NCBI RefSeq assembly: GCF_043290135.1
Contig: NC_134703.1
Span: 107,635,005-107,699,004 of the forward strand
Source: Rhipicephalus microplus
Taxonomy: Eukaryota > Arthropoda > Arachnida > Ixodida > Ixodidae
Reading direction: 5' to 3'
DNA: 64,000 bases
Shown: positions 34,186 through 45,800 of the stretch, piece after piece
How positions within the stretch are numbered: position 1 is the stretch's first letter
Layout of the letters: each line of letters begins with the position of its first letter
The notes under the pieces: generated by a model
The model's input: the letters and a program-made list of their open reading frames with translations, nothing else
Databases searched by the model: none
Told to the model about the DNA's origin: nothing
Program-made: the position numbers and the translations under genes

Positions 34186-35196
34186 CGATTGTAACGCCCT
34201 TACATATACGGAGGGCTGCCTATACTGCAAAACGCGGTGCGCACATGCGGAGAAAACGACACATGCGAGAAGTATAGTCTGAGGGTGTAGCTTTCTTTTC
34301 AGCTGCCATGCAAAAACAAAAAAAAAAGGGGGGGGGGGGGAATGAATGCCATCAATGAGGAACCACTGTATAAGTCTCGTCCACTGGCGAACATGACATC
34401 GCTTTCAACGAATGTACTGACAGAGGTGTTAAGTCGCGCATTTCACGCAAGTACTTAAAGCTTTTTCCTGACTTCGTTTCGTCCGGAGCAGGGTGTAAGA
34501 AACACCATGGTCCAGAGAAAGCATTATCGTAGTTCACACAGCTTCTGGCCGAATACGCGTGCCCCAAAGCTGCTCGACGGGGTATACGCGCTTGACAAAT
34601 GCGCAGTAACTCGTTTAGGCGGCCGTGTCGCTTTGCACACACTGGGATATACTCGGTATACGTTTCCCGTGCCTCTTTTGTTTTTTCTTTTTTTCAGTAC
34701 ACGCAGTATGCACTTGACCATACATACTTCTTGACCCGGACTCGTCTTGCAAAACGTCCCATCTCTTCTATCTCAAACGGGGCCCTGACGCGCCTTTTAT
34801 GGCGCTCTCTGATACACGAGTGAAATGACCTGTAAAAACACGTTTCCTTCGGTATAATTCGCGATCCGGCGAGGGCTTTTTGCGAGATCGCCCGCACGTG
34901 CTGCGATCTCGGAGAAGTCGCGAGGACGACGGCCGCACTTTACGGAATAGGCGGCGCGTTCCGTCGTCGCGCCGTTATACGAGTGGCTCATTTATAAATC
35001 AACCGGGACGGAAGAAGGGAAACGCAAAAAAAGCGTGTCAGACATGAGAGGAGGACGTGATGCGCTGTGCAGGCTGAAAAAAAAAACAGAACAAAGCAAA
35101 AACGAGCGAGATTGCAATTGGCGTGCCGAGAACGCTGATAAAGCTTGAAACGGAAGTGGAGAACACTCAAATCCACTCGTAAAAGTGAAAGAAATT

Positions 35197-35231
<35 letters not shown>

Positions 35232-36327
35232 ATGGTGGGCAAACAGCGACTGTCACTTCGAGTGCGCACAAAACACGCCAGCCACTCCGCGGAAGCGCAC
35301 CTTGCTACAACTTTCTTAGCGCTGTCGTTCCTTTCTTTTTCTTTTTTTAACGCACGTTCAATTTCAGTTTTCGCATTACGGCTCTCAGACACCGGCTCGT
35401 ATATACAGCGGGCGTGGCAAAGTACCAAGGGTCGCGCGCTCGGCGTCGTATATATGCGGGCGATAAAAACGGGAGTGTACGGGCGGCGGCAGCCGTCGCC
35501 CGGTGTACGCACACTTAACGGTATACGTTCTACGGACCGTTCAATCCAGACGCAACGCAAACGCAACGCCCCACGGCAGCGCACGGTTCAGAGCGGGTCG
35601 TGCGCACAGCTGCCGCGCGGTTTTGGATCGACCTTCTGCCCCTTCTCACCCCCCCCCCCCCCAAAAAAAAAAAAAACAAAGGCCAAAATATTGCTGGCCA
35701 GGCGACTGTGTGTAGTACGTGCGTGTCCACAACAGCGACGCGGTGTGCTCAGCGTCGAACGCGTGAGAAGAATGCGAAGAGAGAGGTCGCGTAGGAGGGG
35801 TTGTAAAAACGACGTCGTTTGGCGTAGAAAACGGTCCCGTTTTAGCTTTTATCTCCCCGTTCGACGCCCTACTGTTGTGCGCACAGCCGCTCGCTGACCC
35901 CGCACACGCAGCCCGGCCCGCATGGAAAAGCAGGCTTCTTTCACCATCCATTCGGTTATGGCTCGTTCGCCTCACCGAAAAGCTCCGGAAGTGAAAAGCG
36001 TTCGATGCCATCTCTTCTTCGGCTCGGGGCATTTTCGTTCGAAAAACCGCTTCAGAAAACAAGGATCGCGGAATGGTGCTCGCCAGAAACGCGTTCGAGG
36101 GAGATCCTCGTTCAAGGCTTTCTCGTCCATTTTGGTGCTTGCAGTACTGGCCAGCAACCGATCGAGAACAGCATCGCCAATAAAAAGGAACACGCGTTAA
36201 TTCAAGATGCAAGGGCTTGTGTGGTGCGGCCATTGGTCGGCCGTAATGTCGGTCGTGCCGCGGGACACTAAAGATTATCTTACCATTGGGGTCTTACGCA
36301 ACGTTACTAGAATGAACTCTTTATTCT
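34186..36327. other. Stretch without a recognisable gene
   Basis: Holds a poly-A/poly-G junction at about 34318-34340, a (TC)n run at 35196-35232 and a poly-C/poly-A junction at 35649-35676. The part at 35400-35900 is GC-rich and open in both strands (up to 250 codons on plus, 198 on minus) without domains. No gene is recognised. Confidence 0.55.
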
Positions 36328-36475
36328 GGTAACGTTCGTTGTACGTTCCAAAACCAGGATATATGATTGTGACAGACGCCGTAGTGCAGTGTTCCGGAAA
36401 TATTCACCATCTATACGGTTCTTTAACAAGCTCTAAAATCTAAGTACACGGCAGCGACGTAGGCTGTATTTTCTT
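36328..36475 (-). mobile_element. SINE 3' part (minus strand), probably split
   Basis: The minus-strand body words 'gttccaaaaccagg', 'gacagacgccgtagtgcag', 'tccggaaatattcacc' and 'ttctttaacaagc' are in order. The head-side part may resume at 36877-36912 beyond an inserted plus-strand SINE. Confidence 0.75.
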
Positions 36476-36694
36476 CTTTTTTTTTCAGGGGGGGGGGAAG
36501 GGGGGGGAACTTCCTTCTTTTTTGATTTGTGTGGGAAGGGACGGACTTTAAAATGGTTATTTTTTTTTATCTGTATGCTATTAATGGCTAAAAAACTTCA
36601 GGGGGATGGGGAGGCACAGGCCTGGAGTGCTGCACCCTGGCTACGCCACTGGTTTATGAGCCTGAAGAATTTTCGCCTCCAGCAAGAATGAGAC

Positions 36695-36876
36695 CACCGC
36701 GGTCTAAATTCCATTTTCGATGGAAGCGAAAATGCTGTAGGCCCCTGTACTCAGATTTGAGTGCACGTTAAAGAACCCCAGGTAGTCGAAATTTCCGGAG
36801 CCCTCCACTACGGCGTCTCCCACAATTATATGGTGGTTTAGGGACGTTAAGCCCCACATATCAATCAACCAATCAA
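36695..36876 (+). mobile_element. SINE body (plus strand)
   Basis: It runs from 'ccattttcgatggaagcg' through 'cagatttgagtgcacgttaa' and 'ggtagtcgaaatttccggag' to 'ccccacatatcaatcaacc'. The tRNA-like head is reduced to 'accaccgcggtcta'. Confidence 0.85.
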
Positions 36877-36912
36877 TCTAACTTCGATCCCGCCAGCTGC
36901 GGGTCAGCAAAC
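36877..36912 (-). mobile_element. SINE head fragment (minus strand)
   Basis: 'cttcgatcccgcc', then 'ctgcgggtcagca', is the B-box region of the SINE in minus orientation, lying directly after the tail of the plus-strand copy. It is best read as the displaced head of 36328-36475. Confidence 0.6.
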
Positions 36913-37112
36913 CACGATGCAGTTATGAGGAACGCCGTATATAGTGGATGGCTCCGGAAGTTTTGGTCATCTGATGTCCTTTAACGTGCACCGACGTCAC
37001 ACAGAAGACAAGCCTCTGCCATTTTAGCTCAATTGCAATGCCACAGCCGGGAACGAACCCACGACCTTCGAGTCAGCATCCGGGCACCGTAACGGCTACA
37101 CCGCAGCGACGG
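36913..37112 (-). mobile_element. Diverged SINE (minus strand)
   Basis: It contains 'aggaacgccgtat', 'tggctccggaagttttgg', 'cctttaacgtgcaccg' and the B-box region 'gggaacgaacccacgacc', ending near 'acaccgcagcgacgg'. The third SINE of this cluster. Confidence 0.72.
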
Positions 37113-38049
37113 ACACTGTTACGTTTGGCCCGGCAATTCGTCTGGGCAGGCGCCATTGTGCGTAAGCGGAATCTCGTACGAAATCGTGAGCTGAACCTCT
37201 GTTGTACATATTGCGGGATCTTCTGGATCCCTGTACAGTTCTTTTCCTTCTTCAATAATGTAAATAAATCTTTCGTTCTACCTCTCATTAACGCGTCCCC
37301 TCACTGGCGAAGTTCGGCTATGCGGAAGACAGCGGGAAGCCAGCTACCCTAAAGAGAGCCCGCCGTTCCTGCCACCGAAACTTCCTACCCTTAACATCAC
37401 ATTGAAGAGCGTCGCGGTTGAGAACAGCTCCGGCCAGAAGTGAGCCCACGCAAGCAGCGAAGTTCTCCCGATTGATCTGGGTCGTTTGGAAAGCACAACG
37501 ACTTCGTAATAGCTACGCCTTACGAGTAAGAACATCGCTGCATCAGGATTTATGAGCGAGATGCACAGCGTTCGAGGGAATCCTCCTTTTTTTTTTTTTT
37601 TTGGTTGGGGAGAACCATATAGGTAATCTTAAGACATCACTTCACTCGAACACCGTCAGAATAAATGACCGATCAATTGATTACAGCGTTAGTTATCATT
37701 CCTATATGAAGACGGGTGATTGTGCTGGTGCCAATGGTGTAATAAGCAGCAGAGGGCTTCGACTAACCTCTCACGTTATACCTTTAGTGCCGACACAATG
37801 CCGCACGGAGGCGTCACTACCTTTCGTAGCTGCTGAAGAAGAGCTACCTCTGAGGCCGAAAGTCGAACCCTCGACCTCTCATTGGGGCAACAGCAAAACG
37901 TAAACATGCATACCCGGTAAGCCAAAGAAGCATCGAAGCGATTACTCTGGAATAAATATTAATTTGATAACACCAACAATGTACACAATGAAGGTGGGCG
38001 GGACAGCGGTTACGCTTCCATTGTCTGCGTGTTCGGTGCGCTTAAAGCT
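37113..38049. other. Stretch without a recognisable gene
   Basis: Short frames and a poly-T run near 37588-37602. I see nothing else. Confidence 0.6.
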
Positions 38050-38245
38050 AATCATCATCATCTTCATCATCATCATCAGGGTGACTACGTCCACTGCAGG
38101 ACAAAGGCCTCTCCCATGTTCCACCAGTTAACTCGGTCCTGTGCTTGCTGCTGCCAATTTATACCCGCAAACTTCTTAATCTCATCTGCCCACCTAACCT
38201 TCTGTCTCCCCCTAACCTGCTTGCATTCTCTAGGAATCCGGTTAT
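38050..38245 (-). mobile_element. RTE-like LINE, 3' end (minus strand)
   Basis: The minus strand encodes 'RGRQKVRWADEIKKFAGINW', then 'AQDRVNWWNMGEAFVLQWT' and a stop (38085-38087), the usual C-terminus of RTE-type proteins. A (GAT)n tail (38050-38078) follows directly. It is 5'-truncated, as most such copies are, and better kept than the copy at 15795-15965. Confidence 0.78.
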
Positions 38246-39803
38246 TAAATATACCCCGCACCTCCACCAAATATGTTACGAGAAGGAGACCGACTCGGAG
38301 GGGTATAGTCACAGATGTATTCACAGCCGGTTAAGCGAGCAGCGCCAGCCGCAGAGATTAGCTCGCGCCAGTCTGTATGCTTTGTCTTCTTCAACTACAT
38401 GCAACTGGCACGTAGCAATATTAAAGCTAATATTTGATCATGAACGTCTACCGACTAGCGAAACCCGTCATCTTGTTGCGTTCTCTTGCGCCTGACTCGG
38501 CAACTACGCGTTTGTGTCGGAAATAATGCGCGTTGAGCGCGCACTCGGCCTATCAGCTGACAGCACGCGATGTCCCGATGAGCGCGTTGAACGGTAAGCC
38601 ACCGCGGCAAGCAGTCCTCGTTTCGGCACTGCGTCATTGCTGCCGCAGCCGCCATCAAAACGGCAGCGGTTACTGCATGCAGGTTCTGGAAAGAGAAAAA
38701 AAAACAAATAAAAAAGCAAAACGACTGGTACCTGGTTAGGAGGAGGAGGCTGTGATCTCCGTCGGTGCAATTCATTCGCGCGCCAACTGAGGAGTCGTTC
38801 CTTTTCCAGATGAGGGAATTTAATTAACAACACCACTTCCGCATTTCCCCCCCACCCCCCCGTCGCTGGATGGCGCGCGGCAATAACGCAGCCGCGGACA
38901 AAAGCGGCTCAATGGTACAGGCGCTCGTTCCACGTGCGTGGATGCCGCCACTCCCGCCAATCTCGTCCCGTTCTGTCCATATGCGCGCATTCTGTACAAA
39001 GCGCAAAGCTCCCGTGAACATTTCATGAATGTGAATATTTCTATTTTAAATATAGTTTATTAGTTTGTGTGCAGTAGTATTTTTTGTTTTGTTGCTTCTT
39101 TATTTCGATGTATAGCATGTGCGTTTCTGGTTTTTATAAGTTTGTTTGACTTTTTGTTCCGATTCAAAGCATGTGCATTGCTGGTTTAAACTGTCCTGTG
39201 TTTACTTAGCTTTTTTCTGTTTTGTTGCCACAGTTGCCATGGAGATATGGGGCCTTGTCAAGCTGTTTTATATAGCTTTTTTTTTTCCTCTGTCCCCGCC
39301 ACTGACTGTACAACTGTACGTGGTAAAAGAAACTAAACTCAAACTAAAGATAAAATAGAAAAAAAAAATCATCTCGCGCGTCTGCCCACGACATGCAGTA
39401 TACGATCACTGACAACCATCTTGTTTGAATTCGTCAATAAAAAAATTGTTTGTATTGGGACCTTCCCCTCATACTCGTGATCAGCTCGAATTCCCGAAGT
39501 TCTCAAAGCATGGGAGCGAACTGGACAACTGTGAAGAAAAGAGACTGTAAAGAGACTTTGGAAATTCAAGTATGTTGTCTTTTTGTTTTTGTTTTTTTAA
39601 CCACCACCTGTATGTTCATAGTGAACACCGCTCTTCCCAACTCTATACACCCTTTCTGCAACGCTGAGTAGCACAACTGAAAACGTTAATTGAAGCCGCC
39701 CTCTCCCATAATTTCTTCCTTTCAGTGATTCAATAAGAAGAGGTTCACCTGCACTGACTATGGTGGTGGCGAACCTATAAATCTATTCTTTGTAATTATC
39801 CGC

Positions 39804-39903
<100 letters not shown>

Positions 39904-41654
39904 AGAAGAAGCGCTACTAGGAACAATGAACATGTCGTGACCAACGACGACCTATACCGACCCCAGAACCTGAAGGTTATGCCAGTCCGTCGCCGAGGGC
40001 ACATTCAAACTGAACTTTAAGCTTTCGTTCATTCGTGCTGTTCGCCATGGACAGCCATGAACTTCCCCTTAGACATCCTGATCGCCGAACATAGCTGCGC
40101 TATGAAGACACTCTTAGAGCAATAAGTCTTCGGCAAATACGATTAGAATGGTTCGCATATGGGCTAGAGTTTGCATACCCGCACCTATGCATTCTGCACA
40201 GGGTTTCAATAAACGACAACTGTTTTGTCAGCGGCATCTTCGCATTTCGTCCCTTCGCTCAGCTTGAAGGAAGCACAAGCTCCGGTTTTTATCAGTTCTT
40301 CTTTATATGCGCTTCTACACGTGACAGGCGGAAGTTGCTCGCCATATAAGGCGGACCCGTTCGACTTCAGCCAGATGTGCAGCAGCAACAACTGTAGTAA
40401 GCCGGAGGACAGCAATGTTTTCAGTCGCACTCAGGTGCCTTTTGTCTTGAAGGCCGGCAGTGTGAGGCTGTGGAGTTCACGGTCTTGAACGCAGCAAAAA
40501 TAAATAAATAAAAGGAAAAAAATGTTTTGTTTGCCATAATAACTTGCGTAACTGTACACTTGCGAGAGTGCTCTCCCCCCGGACTCCCCGATTTGTGGCA
40601 GCAGCAAAGAAGACGAAGTTGAGAAAAGGGTGGTCTTACTCTCAGCAGAGAGACGAAGTGCGTCGCCACCTACACCGCTGCACAATAACGTGCGAGAAAA
40701 GAACAACGTGTCGGCTGTATCGGAGAAACGCGGGCGCGAGAGAAAGTAGCCCAAGTGTAAGTATACCACTACACAAGAGAAATCCCCGCCGCAGCGCCTC
40801 TATGCTCATCTAACTTCAGAGAGAAGCGTCAAAGACGAAGAAGAAGAAAAAAAAAGTGAAATGACGGTCTTCCTTTTTCACGCTACCACGCAAACCCCTC
40901 GTGCCAGCAGGGGAGAGACAGCATATACTTAGGAATCAAAAATAAAGAAGAGTGAGCGAGTGCCTCGGTCTGCGGAGCACCCGCCTTTTCTTCCTTCCGC
41001 GATAAGAGAGAGAGAGATGGGGAAAATTTAATTTAAGAGACGTCCTTCGCTGATTTAGAGCCACCGTTCTCCCCTTCTCGCGGCCCAATTCAATTGCTCC
41101 GACGCGCGCTGTATACGGGCACTTCCGCGCAAAAGAAGAAGCCGCCGACACGCGAGGCATTCCGAGCTGCTGCCCCTTTTTCACGGGGCGCGATGTGTAT
41201 ATACCACGCTTGCACGCCGTCCCGGTTAGTTCGAAACAGCTAACTCGCAGTGAGGCATTCAGTCTAGCTCGTTATAACAGCGCGCTGTTAACCGTATCCT
41301 GCGGCAGACTTGTGGAACCATCTATAGTTGAAATGGCCTAAAGATCGAAGACAAGTCACCTCCGTACTTCGGTATACTGGTACCTAGGTTCGACAAGGTA
41401 TCAATTACACTTATAACGAAGTGCAAATCATGCATGCGGCGTAAGGCTGCTGGTTTCACTGCCTTACGCAGATGCAAGGCAGTGAAGTTTAGGTCAATTA
41501 CATTATTACAAAGCACAATCGATGCCTTTATACGCGAGGCATTTATGCCTGCAGAAGCGTTACGCCTCTGTAGGCGTAAAAAAGTCTAAATTTCAAACGA
41601 ATATGAAGCAAGACTACTCTCAGACTACACAGGCGCCTGGTTATGCAAATTTAA

Positions 41655-41770
41655 AAGTGCTATTTGCAGATTTTGTCGCGCTGTCGCACTAACGACGATA
41701 GTTATAGCGCTAGAACAAAACGACGACACAGAGACAAGAAGGACACGAAAGACACGAGCGCTATCAGAGC
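41655..41770 (-). mobile_element. Possible Penelope-like terminal fragment
   Basis: Read in reverse, 'cgtgtctttcgtgtccttct', then 'tgtctctgtgtcgtc' and 'gcgctataacta', resembles the end of the relic at about 14633-14690 ('cgtgtctttcttgtccctgt', later 'gcgctatact'). It may be a piece of the terminal repeat of the same or a related element. Confidence 0.33.
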
Positions 41771-42007
41771 AATCAGACGCAAGCAGTCGGATTCCCTCAA
41801 CAGCATCTCTCGACGGCAGCGCGCTGTCGAGTGCTGTGACAAATAGTTGACTTGAAACGACGATATGGCTGATTGCAACACTCAACACATACCACAAAAG
41901 CCATGTTCCATGTAGCGAAATCTCTTCAAGAAACCACCAAAGGTCCATATGACGAACTTTCATGCCATTCTTCTGGCCTCTGCGAACATGTATCTTTCCA
42001 TTTCTGT

Positions 42008-42250
42008 GACATTACGTGCCAAAGTAATGATATGACGTATGATGTACACCGTAGTGGAAAATTCAGCGTAGTGAAATCTATGTTCACTACCAGGGCTGTT
42101 TCAACGTGCCCTCATCATGAATATAGACGGGCGTTTCTTGGATTTCACCCTCCCTCGAATTGCGGCCGCCATTAGCGTTAGGGGATCGAATCCACGCGCT
42201 CGTGAGTGGTAATGCCACAGCGGTGAGCCGCTTAGCTACCGCGGTGGACT
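42008..42250 (-). mobile_element. Old SINE (minus strand)
   Basis: The ends fit ('gacattacgtgccaaagtaa' at the 3' side, and the head-side 'ggggatcgaatccacg' plus 'agctaccgcggtgga'). The centre is worn, but words such as 'caccgtagtgga' and 'caacgtgccc' remain in order. Confidence 0.65.
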
Positions 42251-45200
42251 CAAGCTACACGTAAGGTCTCAGCCATATTTGCCTGATTTTTTCGTATGTA
42301 GAGTGCGCGAGCATAACACTTCGAATAAGGCGCAATCGAAGTTTGGGACGGGAATGCGCTCTCAAAAGCATTTCACTGCGCATGCACTGTACTGAGAGCA
42401 GTGCATCGCTCACACCGGGGGGAAAACGATATTATATGAGCGTTGATCTGAAAAAAAAAAAACTTGACGCCAGATGGATGGCCGAGACAGGCGCAGTCGA
42501 TCCTGTCCTGACGGCAACTGAGCGAGATGCACTGTGATGGCAAACCGTCCACATGCGCGTGTTCTGAAAACTATATTAAAGACAACAATATGTACTTTCT
42601 TATTTTTACACTTTAAAATAAATATCAATCGGAAAAAATACTGGAAGGATCACCACGTGCAGCCCCTGTTCTCCTATAGCTCCAGTAAGCTCGTGCTTCC
42701 TACAATTCTCGGACGAAGTTATCTCCCTCATTTTCTGGCTCACCATACGCGTATAGCCACGGGAAGTGCGCGGAGAAATCATCGTTGCCCAAGTTTTTGC
42801 CGAAACGAGTGTCTCGTAAATTCAGTCGGCTCCGAACAATAGCGGCGCAAGAAAACACTTAAGCCATATGCGCTTAAACACACAAAGGAAAGTGTTTCTG
42901 AACCTTCGACGCGAATACATGCAGAGCGCGCGCGCGCACTTTATAAGCACGTAAACGACGTTTTCAAATCAGCGCGGAGCACGCGCAGCAGAACGTGCCG
43001 CGCACTCGGCACGCTACCACCTGAAAGAAGTTTCCCGGTTTCCCACATTTCCCGAAAGAGACGCCCGAGCAACTTCTCTTCGTGCTCAAAGCCGCGAGCC
43101 TCGGGCGTCGAGGAAGAACGGAACAGATATACAATAATCAAAAACACGGTACAAAGCTTTTTTTTTTTTCACGCGCAGCGCACGACGCATGGTTAGCCGC
43201 AAGGGAAGAACGCTTCCCTAGCGCACCACGCACGCAGCAACCGCCTTCCCTCATTTCCCTACCGTCTTTACTCGGCCCCCGTTTTATTTCCCCTCTCCCC
43301 CTCTCCGCTTTTGTATTCCGGTGGTCTCGCAACAGTGGCTTCGCGAGACTTTTTTTTTTTTCACGAGCCATTTTTCCAGCCCCAGCAGGGCAAACACACC
43401 CTGCAACTTCGAAGTTATACGGTAGCGCGTTACACCGCCTTACGTGTGCGTAAGGCAGTGAAATACGCAGTCACGCACCGCCAGAGGCAACGTTGCGGCG
43501 GCGCACTCCCTATACGCCCGACTTTTCCCCCGGTTGTCTCCTTTCCTCCCCTTTTTGTCTCATTCCTCGAGGAGCGGGGTCCCTTTGATTCCCAAATCAC
43601 ACGCTCGGCAGGATACGCGCAGTGGAAGCCTCAAGCCACATTCTTCTATATGGCTCTGTCGGCACACCGTCCTTAGCCCAAGAAGACGCGCGCGAACTCG
43701 GTCTCGTCAAGCGCGCGTGCGTACGAAATCGAGATAGAAGCACAGTGTTGTTGTTGCTTTTTTTTTTTCAGCTCACCTCGTCCCCTTAAGCTAGAAACGC
43801 GGAAGTGGCGAGAAGTAACGGACGAAATAATCGCACGCGCACAAGTTAGCCCAGGAGAGTCGCAAGAAGAGAATATGCATGACGTTTGCCGGAGAGTAAG
43901 AAGAACAGGTTCTACTCTAGCTTCTCCTTGGTGTTCGTTCCGTGGGACGAAGAATCGCGTATGCACCCTGCGGTTTGGTGCTGAAGAGCATGCCGAAACA
44001 GAGGACGGATTATATTCCTCACTTAAAAGCGGGCAGCACAGCAGAATGTGCAGGTGTTGCTGTGTTTAAAACCCCGACGCATGCTTTGCAAAAAAAAAAA
44101 AAAACGAAACGTGAGTTCATAAAAGTAAACCACTACAGTGGCTGTTTCGCATAACTGCTTTCCTTTCTAGGCAGCGCCGCTTCGGCCACACTGCAACATA
44201 GTTTGGATCACTCTGTAGAGTCCTGTTTGTCCCGCAACAACAATTATCATGTGGTTTACTCGTGTTTCCTTTCTTGAAGACTCGGCACTCGCCACTCACC
44301 TGTGGTGAATGCGTTCATAGCGCGGACACCATTCGCGACATGCATAACGTGCATCTGGTGCGAGAGCACCGACAGACGCGCGAAACAGATTACGATCATT
44401 GTCGTTGTACAAATATACACATACGCCCCAAATGCTGCGCCCGTTATCAAAGTGTATATATAGCTGCACCGCACTCCCCGCCCCGCGCGAGGATGCATTT
44501 TGGTGGATCTGTATGCCGTAAAATGGCAAAGCCAAAAGAACATGCAGTCACCCTCGAACCCCAAATATGACTTTAAAAAAACAATAATAAGGATCACCTG
44601 GACAATCGCAAAAGCCTGCAGGATAAATGTAACGAAGAAACGGAGAGAGGTGAGTTATTTAGAATTACTTTAGCGACCGCCTTCAGGAAGTCACAAAATT
44701 TTAGGAACACAAACCACCTATGTGGCTTTTAAAACACAGTAGGACACAAGTAATGCAAGAAAATGGCAGCAGCACACAAGTAATGACAATAAAATGTGAG
44801 TGTGAAATATTTTCAACATAGTTTAGCTCTGCGAACATGTTGCGTCGGACGTATTTTGTTCCCGTTTTTAATACGACAAAATTGGCGTCTCTGAGCGTCC
44901 AGTGTTGTTTTTTTCCTACCTCTCTGTCTGCTACACTTTTTCGCAAAAAAAAAAAAGAGAAAGAAAGCGACTGTCCAACGCCAAGCAATCTAGGCAGAGC
45001 GGCACATCCTTAATGCATCGTCTCCTGCTCTGCCAATCCACCAGAAGCACTGGTCACGTCACCTGATCACTGTCCGGCTCAACGTAAATTCACGTAGCGC
45101 GGCGGACTATGTGTTCAGTGAAATACCTTTCACAATGCTGCACGGTTTCGTTAAGACGTCAGCGCTAGAGAACAGCACTGCGGCAAATGGCGCTATGTGC

Positions 45201-45751
45201 ACGCGCCAGTTGAGCGCCGGAATGAGAGAGCCGTGCGGAACGGACGAGTGAACCGCGGGAATGGCGGAGAACAGGCACGTTTCTCGAGGACACAGCACTC
45301 AGAGCCCTCTGTGGCATCCCTAGCCCATCTCAAGATTTCTATTTCTTTTTTTTTTTTCGCTTTGAGTAATCCAGCTCAAACTTCCCTTTCACAGCGGCAG
45401 AGAGAGCGGCACAAGCAGCGAGGCTCTTAGGTGTTGCAAGCTCGGATACAATTTATTTAAGCTCTCCCTTTAAGGCTGCAGCAGCTCCCGATGGTGTAAC
45501 CAAGTTATGATGCAAGACGGCCCGCGAAGAGGTCAGGAAACAAGAAGAACACGCACGAAGTTCTGGACGAGAAAACCAACGAAAGGGAAAGTTCGAGCAT
45601 GTGACTGCTTCCTATCTGTTCCGCTAGAAAGGAGACTGTCTTGAGTGCACTTTCACTCCGAAAAAAAAAAAACTGTGAAGAAGGCCAGGGGATGGGAAAG
45701 GCGGGTAGTCAGTCTGGACGGACGTCAAAGGAAAATCAGTTTTGCCACGGA

Positions 45752-45800
45752 CAAACCAATGAACGGAAACCTTGCTTAAACAAACCAATGAACGGAAACC
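45752..45800. repeat. 20-bp direct repeat
   Basis: CAAACCAATGAACGGAAACC occurs at 45752-45771 and, exactly, at 45781-45800, with nine bases between. It is a small local duplication with no known role. Confidence 0.97.

Noticed and set aside
34988..35897. Frames of 198 (minus) and 250 (plus) codons over the same DNA
   Set aside because: They include translated (TC)n and poly-C/A runs and show no domain.
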